In this document: in pieces, positions 1-5,150 of the stretch
Numbering within the stretch: the first letter of the stretch is position 1
Layout of the letters: every line of letters starts with the position of its first letter
Assembly (NCBI GenBank): GCA_020024635.1
Contig: JAHHTL010000059.1
Coordinates: 1-6,752, forward strand
From: Ruminococcus sp.
GTDB lineage: Bacteria > Bacillota > Clostridia > Lachnospirales > Lachnospiraceae
DNA length: 6,752 nt
Direction: 5' to 3'
Made by a program: the position numbers and the translations under genes
Notes under the pieces: generated by a model
The model's input: only the letters and a program-made list of their open reading frames with translations
What the model was told of the DNA's origin: nothing
The model's database searches: none

Positions 1-59
1 TTCTCGAAGTCGATTGCTTCCGCATCCTTCCATGAAGTGTTTTTGATGTGTCGTTTCAT
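1..59 (-). CDS. Possible 5' end of a gene leaving the window on the left
   Basis: An open frame begins with ATG at 59-57 and stays open to the window edge, giving 19 codons that start MKRHIKNTSWKDAEAIDFE. I do not recognise the protein. The main support is position: a very good minus-strand promoter ends only 11 bases upstream of the ATG. Against it, no Shine-Dalgarno sequence precedes this ATG, and the predicted 5' leader would be only about 3-8 bases, so the message would be almost leaderless. Other starts on the same strand are ATG at 33 (peptide begins MEGCGSNRLRE) and ATG at 25, both also without a well-spaced ribosome site. The true start may also lie left of the window. Confidence 0.35.
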   Translation of the reverse strand, partial: MKRHIKNTSWKDAEAIDFE

Positions 60-70
60 AACGGACTTTT

Positions 71-99
71 ATAATAACACTCAATTCATTGGTTGTCAA
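71..99 (-). promoter_or_regulatory. Sigma-A-type promoter firing leftwards
   Basis: On the minus strand the -35 box is a perfect TTGACA (99-94). After a 17-base spacer comes the -10 box TATTAT (76-71), preceded by TGT, an extended -10 TGn motif. Box quality and spacing are close to the vegetative consensus, so this is probably a strong housekeeping promoter for whatever lies left of the window. The small repeat TCAATT occurs at 81-86 and 96-101, and the dyad CAATtcATTG lies at 82-91 in the spacer, so a repressor may bind here. That last point is inference. Confidence 0.65.
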
Positions 100-170
100 T
101 TGTTTTTTTTATTTTATTCATTTTTTTATTTTCTTCTACATATAATATATAGTTGCGTTCTTTTCCTGCT

Positions 171-208
171 AAAAACACTCTTTGAAACATCCCTGTTCCA
201 AAGAGTGT
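171..208 (-). terminator. Rho-independent terminator of the CcdA-thioredoxin gene
   Basis: Positions 175-184 and 199-208 are perfectly complementary (10 bp). Within the loop a further 3-bp extension pairs AAC (186-188) with GTT (195-197), closing a 6-base loop. On the minus strand the stem is followed by five T residues (175-171). The hairpin starts only 4 bases after the TAA stop at 215-213, the usual position for an intrinsic terminator. On the plus strand the stem is followed by TTTTATTTTG after two bases, so it could also act in the other direction, although no plus-strand gene is seen entering it. Confidence 0.85.
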
Positions 209-212
209 ACTT

Positions 213-1463
213 TTATTTTGCTTCTAATGTCTGAGTTATGATATCTCTCATAATGTCTTCTGTTAATTGGCCTTGCACATATCCAAATACTTTTCCTTCT
301 TTTGTAATCATAAACGTGGTAGGAAAGCTTGTAATACCATATTGCGTAAAGAACTCTCCCGTTTCATCCATCAGAACCGGATAGGAATATCCATTTTCTT
401 CTAAAAAAGATTTTATCCCTTCTAGATTTTTCTCTCTCCCATATAATGGCGCTGCAATTCCCAAAATTACAACATCAGAATTCTCTTTCGCGTTATATTC
501 TTCATATAATTTTTGGATCTCTGGCATTTCTGCGCGGCATGGTGGACACCAAGTTGCCCAAAAATTCAAAAAAATTACTTTTCCTTTATAGTCTGCCAAA
601 TTATGAATATTTCCATATTGGTCTTTTAGTTCCATTGGAAGTATGTCCGGCATTTCTGTTTTTGTTTCTTCTTTTTGTTCCTTTTCGGCGTTCTCTTTTT
701 GATTCTCTTCTTTCGATGCTTGTTGCTCTTGTGTCACATTTGTTAAATATCCTGTAATGGAATTCATTTTCCCTGTAAACATCATCAGCCCCATTAATAT
801 CATCAAAACGCCACCAATTTTCACCGTATATTTCACAATGTTTCCATGCTTTTTAAACACCTCTAATAGGGTAGTACTAAAGATTCCAACTGCCAAAAAT
901 GGAAGTACAAATCCAATTGTGTATACTCCGATCAATACATACGCCCATACCTTTGTACTTGCGGATGCGGTCATTAAAAGGACACTGGAAAGCGCAGGTC
1001 CCACACAAGGTGTCCACGCAAAGCTAAAGGTAAATCCCATGATCAATGCTGTAACCGGTGACATTGCCAGCTTGTCAAGTCGAAATGGGAGTCTGTGTTC
1101 TTTACTTAATGCTTTAGACTGCCCAAAAATTCCTAATTGGTATAATCCAAACACTACAATAAGAATTCCACCTATTCTGGAAAAAAACACCTGACTTCCT
1201 TTAAAAAAGCTTCCAACAACTGATGCACTAAATCCCAACAGAAAAAACGTAAAACTTACCCCCAATACGAAAAAGAAGGTATTTAACATAACTTTTTTCC
1301 GACTAAAATATACCCTTCCATCTTCTCCTACCTGTCTAGTACCACCAGAGAGATATCCGATGTACAACGGAATCAATGGAAGTACACATGGAGAGAAGAA
1401 GCTAAGTAATCCTTGTAAAAAAACTGTAAAAACAGGTACACTGACCTCTAATGATAATCCCAT
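213..1463 (-). CDS. CcdA-TlpA fusion: DsbD-like transmembrane thiol-disulfide reductase
   Basis: The 416-residue protein joins two redox modules. Residues 1-235 form a CcdA/DsbD-beta-type membrane domain with about six hydrophobic segments. Its two conserved cysteines are visible as SPCVLPLIP (Cys26) and AWTPCVGPA (Cys153). Residues 244-270 are a charged Glu/Lys/Gln linker. Residues 271-416 are a TlpA/ResA-like thioredoxin domain with the active site WCPPC (305-309) and a cis-proline in SFPTTF (Pro381). In this family the membrane domain takes electrons from cytoplasmic thioredoxin and hands them to an extracytoplasmic thioredoxin-like partner. Here that partner is covalently attached, so it should sit outside the membrane. 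Final substrates (oxidised surface proteins, cytochrome c apoproteins or methionine sulfoxide reductase) cannot be told from the window, and no such gene is adjacent. The ATG at 1463-1461 has AGGAGA (1477-1472) 8 bases upstream. The gene has its own promoter and terminator, so it is probably monocistronic. Confidence 0.93.
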   Translation of the reverse strand: MGLSLEVSVPVFTVFLQGLLSFFSPCVLPLIPLYIGYLSGGTRQVGEDGRVYFSRKKVMLNTFFFVLGVSFTFFLLGFSASVVGSFFKGSQVFFSRIGGILIVVFGLYQLGIFGQSKALSKEHRLPFRLDKLAMSPVTALIMGFTFSFAWTPCVGPALSSVLLMTASASTKVWAYVLIGVYTIGFVLPFLAVGIFSTTLLEVFKKHGNIVKYTVKIGGVLMILMGLMMFTGKMNSITGYLTNVTQEQQASKEENQKENAEKEQKEETKTEMPDILPMELKDQYGNIHNLADYKGKVIFLNFWATWCPPCRAEMPEIQKLYEEYNAKENSDVVILGIAAPLYGREKNLEGIKSFLEENGYSYPVLMDETGEFFTQYGITSFPTTFMITKEGKVFGYVQGQLTEDIMRDIITQTLEAK

Positions 1464-1523
1464 AATCTTATTCTCCTCTTCACTCTAGTTCATTCTACAA
1501 CTTTATTTCTAAGTGATGTTGTA

Positions 1524-1552
1524 ACAATAGCAGATACTTTTTTTAGTGTCAA
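1524..1552 (-). promoter_or_regulatory. Promoter of the CcdA-thioredoxin gene
   Basis: On the minus strand a perfect -35 TTGACA (1552-1547) is followed by a 17-base spacer and TATTGT (1529-1524). TGC immediately precedes the -10 box (extended -10). The predicted start near 1517 gives a leader of about 55 bases. The dyad TTGTaACAA (1519-1527) overlaps the -10 box. A wider inverted repeat, TACAAC (1496-1501) with GTTGTA (1518-1523), lies over the start and leader. Either could be an operator, but neither matches a regulator I can name with confidence. Confidence 0.7.
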
Positions 1553-1606
1553 TTAAGATGTCGTGAATAATATGTTAAAAAAATGTGTCTGATCCGTTTT
1601 TATTTC

Positions 1607-1634
1607 TTGAATTTCAACTCCATTATGGTATACT
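1607..1634 (+). promoter_or_regulatory. Promoter of the two-gene membrane-protein operon
   Basis: The -35 box is TTGAAT (1607-1612) and the -10 box is TATACT (1629-1634), with a 16-base spacer and TGG directly before the -10 box (extended -10). The predicted start near 1641 gives a leader of about 44 bases before the ATG at 1685. The -35 box lies within a perfect short dyad, TTGAA-T-TTCAA (1607-1617), which could be a binding site for a regulator. The sigma factor assignment (vegetative) is from consensus only. Confidence 0.65.
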
Positions 1635-1684
1635 CAAATTAATCATACACCCTATCCACACTTCTGGTTAAGAAAGGAGAACAT

Positions 1685-2332
1685 ATGAGCGAATTTTACA
1701 ACCTTCCTATACTTTACACGAAAGAAGAGGCAGCTCAATATGCCAAATGGGGCCTCCTAAAATCTAAATTTATACTACCCTTGGGCATTTTTGTAATTCT
1801 CATTGATAGTTGCGTAACTATCAGTACTGTTGTGTTGTGCATCAAACATGCTTTCCATTCCCCATCTAACTCATACTTTCTGGGAATCTTTGCCTCAAAA
1901 TTTTCTTATATCTCCTCTTCCACCTTGACCTTTCTTGTAGTTTTTCCACTGAATCTTCTCTTTGACTTTCTATTCCATAAACCACTCCCTCCTCTGACTC
2001 TTCGCTTGGAGCCTTCTCCAAGAGGAATGTGTTATCGGCTGCTTCGCAACAAAAAAATTCTATCGAAGGGAATTTTACCTTGGGACCAGTGGCCGAACAT
2101 GATTTTTCCTGAAACAAATGAGATTATTATAGACCATCAAAAACTTAAGATTGGAAGAAATACGATTGATTCCATTTATCCAAAAGAGCAACGCAAATCA
2201 TGGTTAGATCGTCCCGATGAACGAATTGTGGGAACGATTCAATTAGCACAAATTCAAAAAAACATGCTCGGATATTTTGCTTCTCTAGAAGCGAAAGAAA
2301 AAGAATTAAATTGGGAGAGAACACACATATGA
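1685..2332 (+). CDS. Unrecognised membrane protein, first gene of a two-gene operon
   Basis: I do not recognise this 215-residue protein. It has a short polar N-terminus containing KEEAAQYAKW. Two hydrophobic segments at about residues 29-53 and 73-97 look membrane-spanning. A C-terminal soluble part of about 115 residues is rich in basic and polar residues and should be cytoplasmic if the two segments form a hairpin. Residues 146-165 (EIIIDHQKLKIGRNTIDSIY) have the strand-turn-strand look of small membrane-associated PH-like or YcxB-like domains, but this is only a resemblance by eye. The C-terminus (about 184-212) is probably helical. The start is well supported: AAAGGAG (1673-1679) ends 5 bases before the ATG, and a promoter lies upstream. 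The stop overlaps the next start as ATGA, so the two proteins are probably made together. No signal peptide, catalytic motif or metal site is visible. Confidence 0.85.
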   Translation: MSEFYNLPILYTKEEAAQYAKWGLLKSKFILPLGIFVILIDSCVTISTVVLCIKHAFHSPSNSYFLGIFASKFSYISSSTLTFLVVFPLNLLFDFLFHKPLPPLTLRLEPSPRGMCYRLLRNKKILSKGILPWDQWPNMIFPETNEIIIDHQKLKIGRNTIDSIYPKEQRKSWLDRPDERIVGTIQLAQIQKNMLGYFASLEAKEKELNWERTHI

Positions 2333-3291
2333 AAAAATTTTCACATATTATGATCATTATTCTATCTTTACTCTTGGTTACACTTTCTATCTGCTTGCTT
2401 TTCTTTATGGACTCATTTAATGATCGTACTTTACTGATCTATGTATCAAGCATATCTTGTGTAATTTTTACGGTCATCGATTTATTTTACGGAGCAATTG
2501 TTCCTAATCGGGATATTTACCTTTCTTCAAAATATCGGAAAGTAGGAGATATCCTGTATATCCTATCTACATTATTGACAAACTCGGCTGTAAGTCCTTC
2601 TAGCGTCCGTGTTTTCGAAGGAAATGTTCCAATCAGACGCTCTTGGTCTCCTGTAACTACTTTAATACCTATTGTTATTATAGGACCACTGATGTCTATC
2701 TGTTTTCTCCTTGACAATCCGCCTCCTAAATTTCTAGTCATAGCATGGTTCTTCACAATACTTTTGCTCATAATTTTCAAAACACTTTGGGCAAAGGAAT
2801 TTTATAACGAACAATCGCCTGGGAGTGGATGGAAAAAGATTGCAAAAATATATGGTATATTCTTTGCTGTGCTTTTCATCATTGGCATCGGTGCGCATTT
2901 CATAAAACCGGAAAATCCTTATCCTTCCATCAAGAACGTTGATATAAAACAACTGAGAAGATATACAAAAAATGCTGAAGACACTCTTCAGCATTTGGAG
3001 AATAATGATTTCAACAAAAAGACGGATATTGAGGATACGAAGTTCGAGAATCTCGAACCTGTTCTTGAAGAAATTCGTAAAAATTATTTAGAGCAAAAAA
3101 CTTATTACTGTGTAAAAGAAATTGATGCCCAAAATACATCCATTTTAGTTTGGACGGATTCTTCTGAAAATGTTACTATTTATATGCTTGAAAAAAATTC
3201 CAATTCCTATATTCTTCAAAGTACTTTTTTATCAGAGGAACTTACGAAACAAGATATGATTGGAAAAGAAACTGGTGTATGGGAACCGTAA
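2329..3291 (+). CDS. Unrecognised five-segment membrane protein with an external C-terminal domain
   Basis: I do not recognise this 320-residue protein. I chose ATG 2329, which overlaps the upstream stop (ATGA) and has GGGAGAG (2313-2319) 9 bases upstream. A longer frame opens at TTG 2311, but that codon is not preceded by a good site. Hydrophobic segments are at about residues 5-27, 34-58, 109-128, 135-154 and 172-192. The loops 59-108 and 155-171 are rich in Lys/Arg, so by the positive-inside rule the N-terminus and these loops are cytoplasmic and residues 193-320 lie outside. The external domain begins with a charged, probably helical stretch (203-255) followed by likely beta strands (256-300), and has one cysteine (Cys261). 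The gene converges on the ABC ATPase gene with only 27 bases between stops. Two strong DNA dyads lie within its 3' third, one of them a minus-strand terminator. Function is unknown; a partner role with the upstream protein is inferred from the overlap. Confidence 0.85.
   Translation: MKKFSHIMIIILSLLLVTLSICLLFFMDSFNDRTLLIYVSSISCVIFTVIDLFYGAIVPNRDIYLSSKYRKVGDILYILSTLLTNSAVSPSSVRVFEGNVPIRRSWSPVTTLIPIVIIGPLMSICFLLDNPPPKFLVIAWFFTILLLIIFKTLWAKEFYNEQSPGSGWKKIAKIYGIFFAVLFIIGIGAHFIKPENPYPSIKNVDIKQLRRYTKNAEDTLQHLENNDFNKKTDIEDTKFENLEPVLEEIRKNYLEQKTYYCVKEIDAQNTSILVWTDSSENVTIYMLEKNSNSYILQSTFLSEELTKQDMIGKETGVWEP
2967..2996 (-). terminator. Minus-strand rho-independent terminator inside the opposing gene
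   Basis: An 11-bp perfect stem pairs 2970-2980 with 2986-2996 around the 5-base loop ACACT. On the minus strand the stem core AATGCTGAAG ... CTTCAGCATT runs straight into six T residues (2972-2967) followed by GTATAT, the standard intrinsic-terminator layout. On the plus strand it is followed by GGAG, so it should not stop the gene it lies in. It is the first convincing terminator downstream of the ABC ATPase stop (3319) on that strand, which would give the transport operon a 3' untranslated tail of roughly 320-350 bases antisense to the membrane-protein gene. Confidence 0.7.
3042..3058. repeat. 17-base perfect palindrome inside a coding region
   Basis: GTTCGAGA (3042-3049) and TCTCGAAC (3051-3058) are exact inverted copies around one central A. 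Smaller dyads continue directly to the right: GAACctGTTC (3055-3064) and TTCTTgAAGAA (3062-3072). All lie in the part of the plus-strand membrane-protein gene that encodes FENLEPVLEE. No T tract follows on either strand, so this is not a terminator. It could be a protein-binding site, an RNA hairpin in the antisense 3' tail, or a by-product of Glu/Leu-rich coding. Confidence 0.4.
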
Positions 3292-3318
3292 GGGTATAGA
3301 CTTAAGGAAGGGGTTCTT

Positions 3319-4404
3319 TTAAGAAATTCGTTTCGTACTCTTTTTGTCGAACAAATGTAGTTTTTCTGCATCAAATCGAAACTGAATGTGATCTTCTTTT
3401 TTGAACCCTCTATCTGTCGAGACCATTGCCGTAACGTCTGTTCCCCCGTATTCAAAGTGAAGATACGATTCTGCTCCAACCATTTCACATAGTTGAATCG
3501 TACTTTTTTTGCCCTCATTTGAGATAATAATATCTTCTGCTCTTACGCCTGCAATCAGTTCTTTTCCACGATAATTTTTTCTTTGTAACAGTTTCGTTTG
3601 ATCGTTAGAAAGTGGAACTTTCATATCTTCACAAATGAAATATCCTTGTTCTCCCACCTCTTCAAAAGTCCCTGTAAAAAAATTCATTGGTGGAATCCCT
3701 ATAAAACCTGCAACAAAAAGATTCTCTGGTCTTTCATATAATTCTTTCGGAGAAGCGACTTGCTGAATTTCCCCATCTTTCATCACCACAATTTTCGTTC
3801 CTAACGTCATCGCTTCTGTCTGATCATGTGTCACATAGATAAATGTGGATTTTAATTCGTGGTACATTTTTAATATTTCTACGCGCATTTGTGTTCTTAA
3901 CTTTGCATCCAAGTTTGACAACGGTTCATCCATAAGAAATATTTTAGGGTTACGGATAATCGCTCTTCCCATAGCTGTTCTTTGTTTTTGTCCCCCTGAC
4001 AATTCTTTTGGTTTTCGATCTAATACCTCTTCTAGTCCCAAGAGTTTTCCGATTTTTTCCGCCTGTTTCATTCTTTCTTTTTTCGGAACTTTTTGAAGTT
4101 TCAAACTATAAGACATATTTTCTGCCACTGTCATGTGCGGATATAAAGCATAATTTTGAAAAATCATTGCAATATCTCTGTCACAAGAAGGAACTTTACT
4201 CATTTCTTTTCCATCTATAAAAAGTTTTCCCTCTGAAATCGCTTCTAATCCAGCAATCATACGTAATGTTGTAGATTTTCCACATCCGGAAGGACCTACT
4301 AAAATAACAAATTCCTGATCCTTGATTTCTAAATTAAAGTCTTTTACTACATCTACCCTATCATCATATCTTTTGTATATGTGTTGTAATTGAATCTCTG
4401 CCAC
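3319..4404 (-). CDS. ugpC: ABC transporter ATP-binding protein, UgpC/MsmX/MalK family (CUT1 sugar importers)
   Basis: The 361-residue cytoplasmic ATPase powers a binding-protein-dependent importer. Nucleotide-binding motifs are complete and in order: Walker A GPSGCGKST (37-45), Q-loop Gln83 in FQNYALYPH, signature LSGGQ (135-139), Walker B IFLMDE (155-160), D-loop SNLD (163-166) and switch His193. Residues from about 235 to the end form the TOBE/regulatory extension typical of the MalK/UgpC/MsmX branch, and total length is normal for it. This branch serves carbohydrate and glycerol-3-phosphate importers, and in Bacillota one ATPase can serve several of them, so the exact substrate is not fixed by this gene. 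Residue 1 is encoded by GTG, set by an ideal AGGAGG 7 bases upstream. The first 52 bases overlap the phosphatase gene, suggesting translational coupling. It is the last gene of the operon, and the nearest good terminator is about 320 bases beyond its stop. The symbol follows the common label for this branch. Confidence 0.93.
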   Translation of the reverse strand: MAEIQLQHIYKRYDDRVDVVKDFNLEIKDQEFVILVGPSGCGKSTTLRMIAGLEAISEGKLFIDGKEMSKVPSCDRDIAMIFQNYALYPHMTVAENMSYSLKLQKVPKKERMKQAEKIGKLLGLEEVLDRKPKELSGGQKQRTAMGRAIIRNPKIFLMDEPLSNLDAKLRTQMRVEILKMYHELKSTFIYVTHDQTEAMTLGTKIVVMKDGEIQQVASPKELYERPENLFVAGFIGIPPMNFFTGTFEEVGEQGYFICEDMKVPLSNDQTKLLQRKNYRGKELIAGVRAEDIIISNEGKKSTIQLCEMVGAESYLHFEYGGTDVTAMVSTDRGFKKEDHIQFRFDAEKLHLFDKKSTKRIS

Positions 4405-5150
4405 GACGTTTCCTCCTGTTTTTCTATTTGATCCAAAAGTTTTGGAATTTGTACTACCGAGTCCAATATATAATCCGCCTCTTTTTCTAATTCGTCCAAA
4501 GTTCCAATTCCACTTAAAACTCCTACTGAAATTCCTCCACTATTTTTGGCAAATTTCATATCATTAAAGGTATCTCCTACCATCACTATTTCTGTCGGTT
4601 TTAAATGATACATCTGCTGAAATTCTTGAAACATCTCCTGATTTGGTTTTGGTTTTCTGATTCCATTGTCTGCGCCAATATAATCAAACCACTCTTTAAT
4701 ATTCAAGTATGTCAAACTTAAGTTTGCTGATTTTTCCGTGTCTGCAGTTGCAAGTCCTATGTAGATTCCTCGATCTTTCAATTTCAAAATAAGTTCCTGC
4801 AAATTTCCAATAGGTTTATATTTTTGTGGGCTTTTTTTTGCATGCAATTCAAAAAGTTCAACTAATTGCCTGCCTATTTCCTCCTGATCCAAATAAAACG
4901 CATCCTGTTTCAGCGTTTCACATACTACATTTCCAATCTGTGGAAGGGTTTGATGTGCCAGGATTCCTCCCTTCATAATTTTTCCATTTTGAATTCCCAT
5001 AGACGCAAGAACGCGATCTTGAATTTCCTTCTGCTGTGGAATCCGATTTTTTTCTAGAAGTTCTGGAACAATCTCTATAGCTGTATCAACCCAAAATGTA
5101 TGAAAATCCATTAAGGTTCCGTCTTTGTCAAACAAAATTCCTTTGATCAT
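4353..5150 (-). CDS. HAD-superfamily phosphatase, phosphoglycolate phosphatase-like (Gph type)
   Basis: The 265-residue cytoplasmic enzyme carries all four HAD motifs. Motif I is FDKDGT, with nucleophile Asp8 and acid/base Asp10. Motif II is Thr135 in IGLATADT. Motif III is the lysine in RKPKPN (Lys166 or Lys168). Motif IV is VGDTFNDM, with Asp193 and Asp197. An inserted helical cap between motifs I and II (about 18-105) matches the phosphoglycolate phosphatase/PGMB type. The family hydrolyses small phosphate monoesters via an aspartyl-phosphate and Mg2+; substrate cannot be read from sequence. The start ATG 5150 overlaps the stop of the upstream PHP gene by 4 bases (ATGA). The last 17 or so codons overlap the ATPase gene, and the tail after about residue 245 is not part of the HAD core. 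Operon context suggests it removes phosphate from a product of the imported solute or of the PHP reaction, or detoxifies a side product. That is inference. Confidence 0.9.
   Translation of the reverse strand: MIKGILFDKDGTLMDFHTFWVDTAIEIVPELLEKNRIPQQKEIQDRVLASMGIQNGKIMKGGILAHQTLPQIGNVVCETLKQDAFYLDQEEIGRQLVELFELHAKKSPQKYKPIGNLQELILKLKDRGIYIGLATADTEKSANLSLTYLNIKEWFDYIGADNGIRKPKPNQEMFQEFQQMYHLKPTEIVMVGDTFNDMKFAKNSGGISVGVLSGIGTLDELEKEADYILDSVVQIPKLLDQIEKQEETSWQRFNYNTYTKDMMIG
4412..4417 (-). promoter_or_regulatory. Ribosome binding site that fixes the GTG start of the ABC ATPase
   Basis: AGGAGG on the minus strand ends 7 bases before GTG at 4404-4402, the best site in the operon. It lies wholly inside the phosphatase coding region. 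No ATG at a better distance exists in the ATPase frame, and residues 2 onwards (AEIQLQHIYKRY) match the usual N-terminus of the family, so GTG is the likely start. A 15-base dyad, TCCAAAA-g-TTTTGGA (4432-4446), lies 14 bases further upstream and could form a small hairpin in the message. Confidence 0.8.

Noticed and set aside
37..234. Plus-strand 65-codon open frame starting MFLMCRFITDF
   Set aside because: Low-complexity Phe/Leu/Tyr translation of a T-rich stretch. It runs across the minus-strand promoter, the terminator hairpin and the 3' end of the CcdA gene, and has no ribosome site.
757..1194. Plus-strand 145-codon open frame opposite the CcdA gene
   Set aside because: It is a shadow of the clearly conserved CcdA coding region on the other strand. 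It has no ribosome site and no recognisable protein features.
2311..2328. TTG start 18 bases upstream for the second membrane protein
   Set aside because: The ATG at 2329 has the ATGA overlap and the well-spaced GGGAGAG. The TTG would add MGENTH and would use the ribosome site itself as coding sequence.
3301..3323. Possible terminator between the convergent stops (CTTAA ... TTAAG with a GGGG loop)
   Set aside because: The stem is only 5 bp, then an internal mismatch, then 3 bp, and neither strand has a T tract after it. The stronger hairpin at 2967-2996 fits the minus strand better.
3343..3355. Small hairpin TTTGT-CGA-ACAAA as a plus-strand terminator for the membrane-protein operon
   Set aside because: The stem is a 5-bp AT-rich one inside the ATPase coding region and is not directly followed by a T tract. 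No clear plus-strand terminator was found.
3216..3518. Minus-strand 100-codon open frame across the convergent junction
   Set aside because: It overlaps the ATPase 3' end in another frame, lacks a credible start site, and the ATPase frame is the one with family motifs.
4838..4847. TTGCATGCAA palindrome next to a T run in the phosphatase gene
   Set aside because: A 10-base perfect palindrome without other context is expected by chance in a window this size, and it lies mid-gene.
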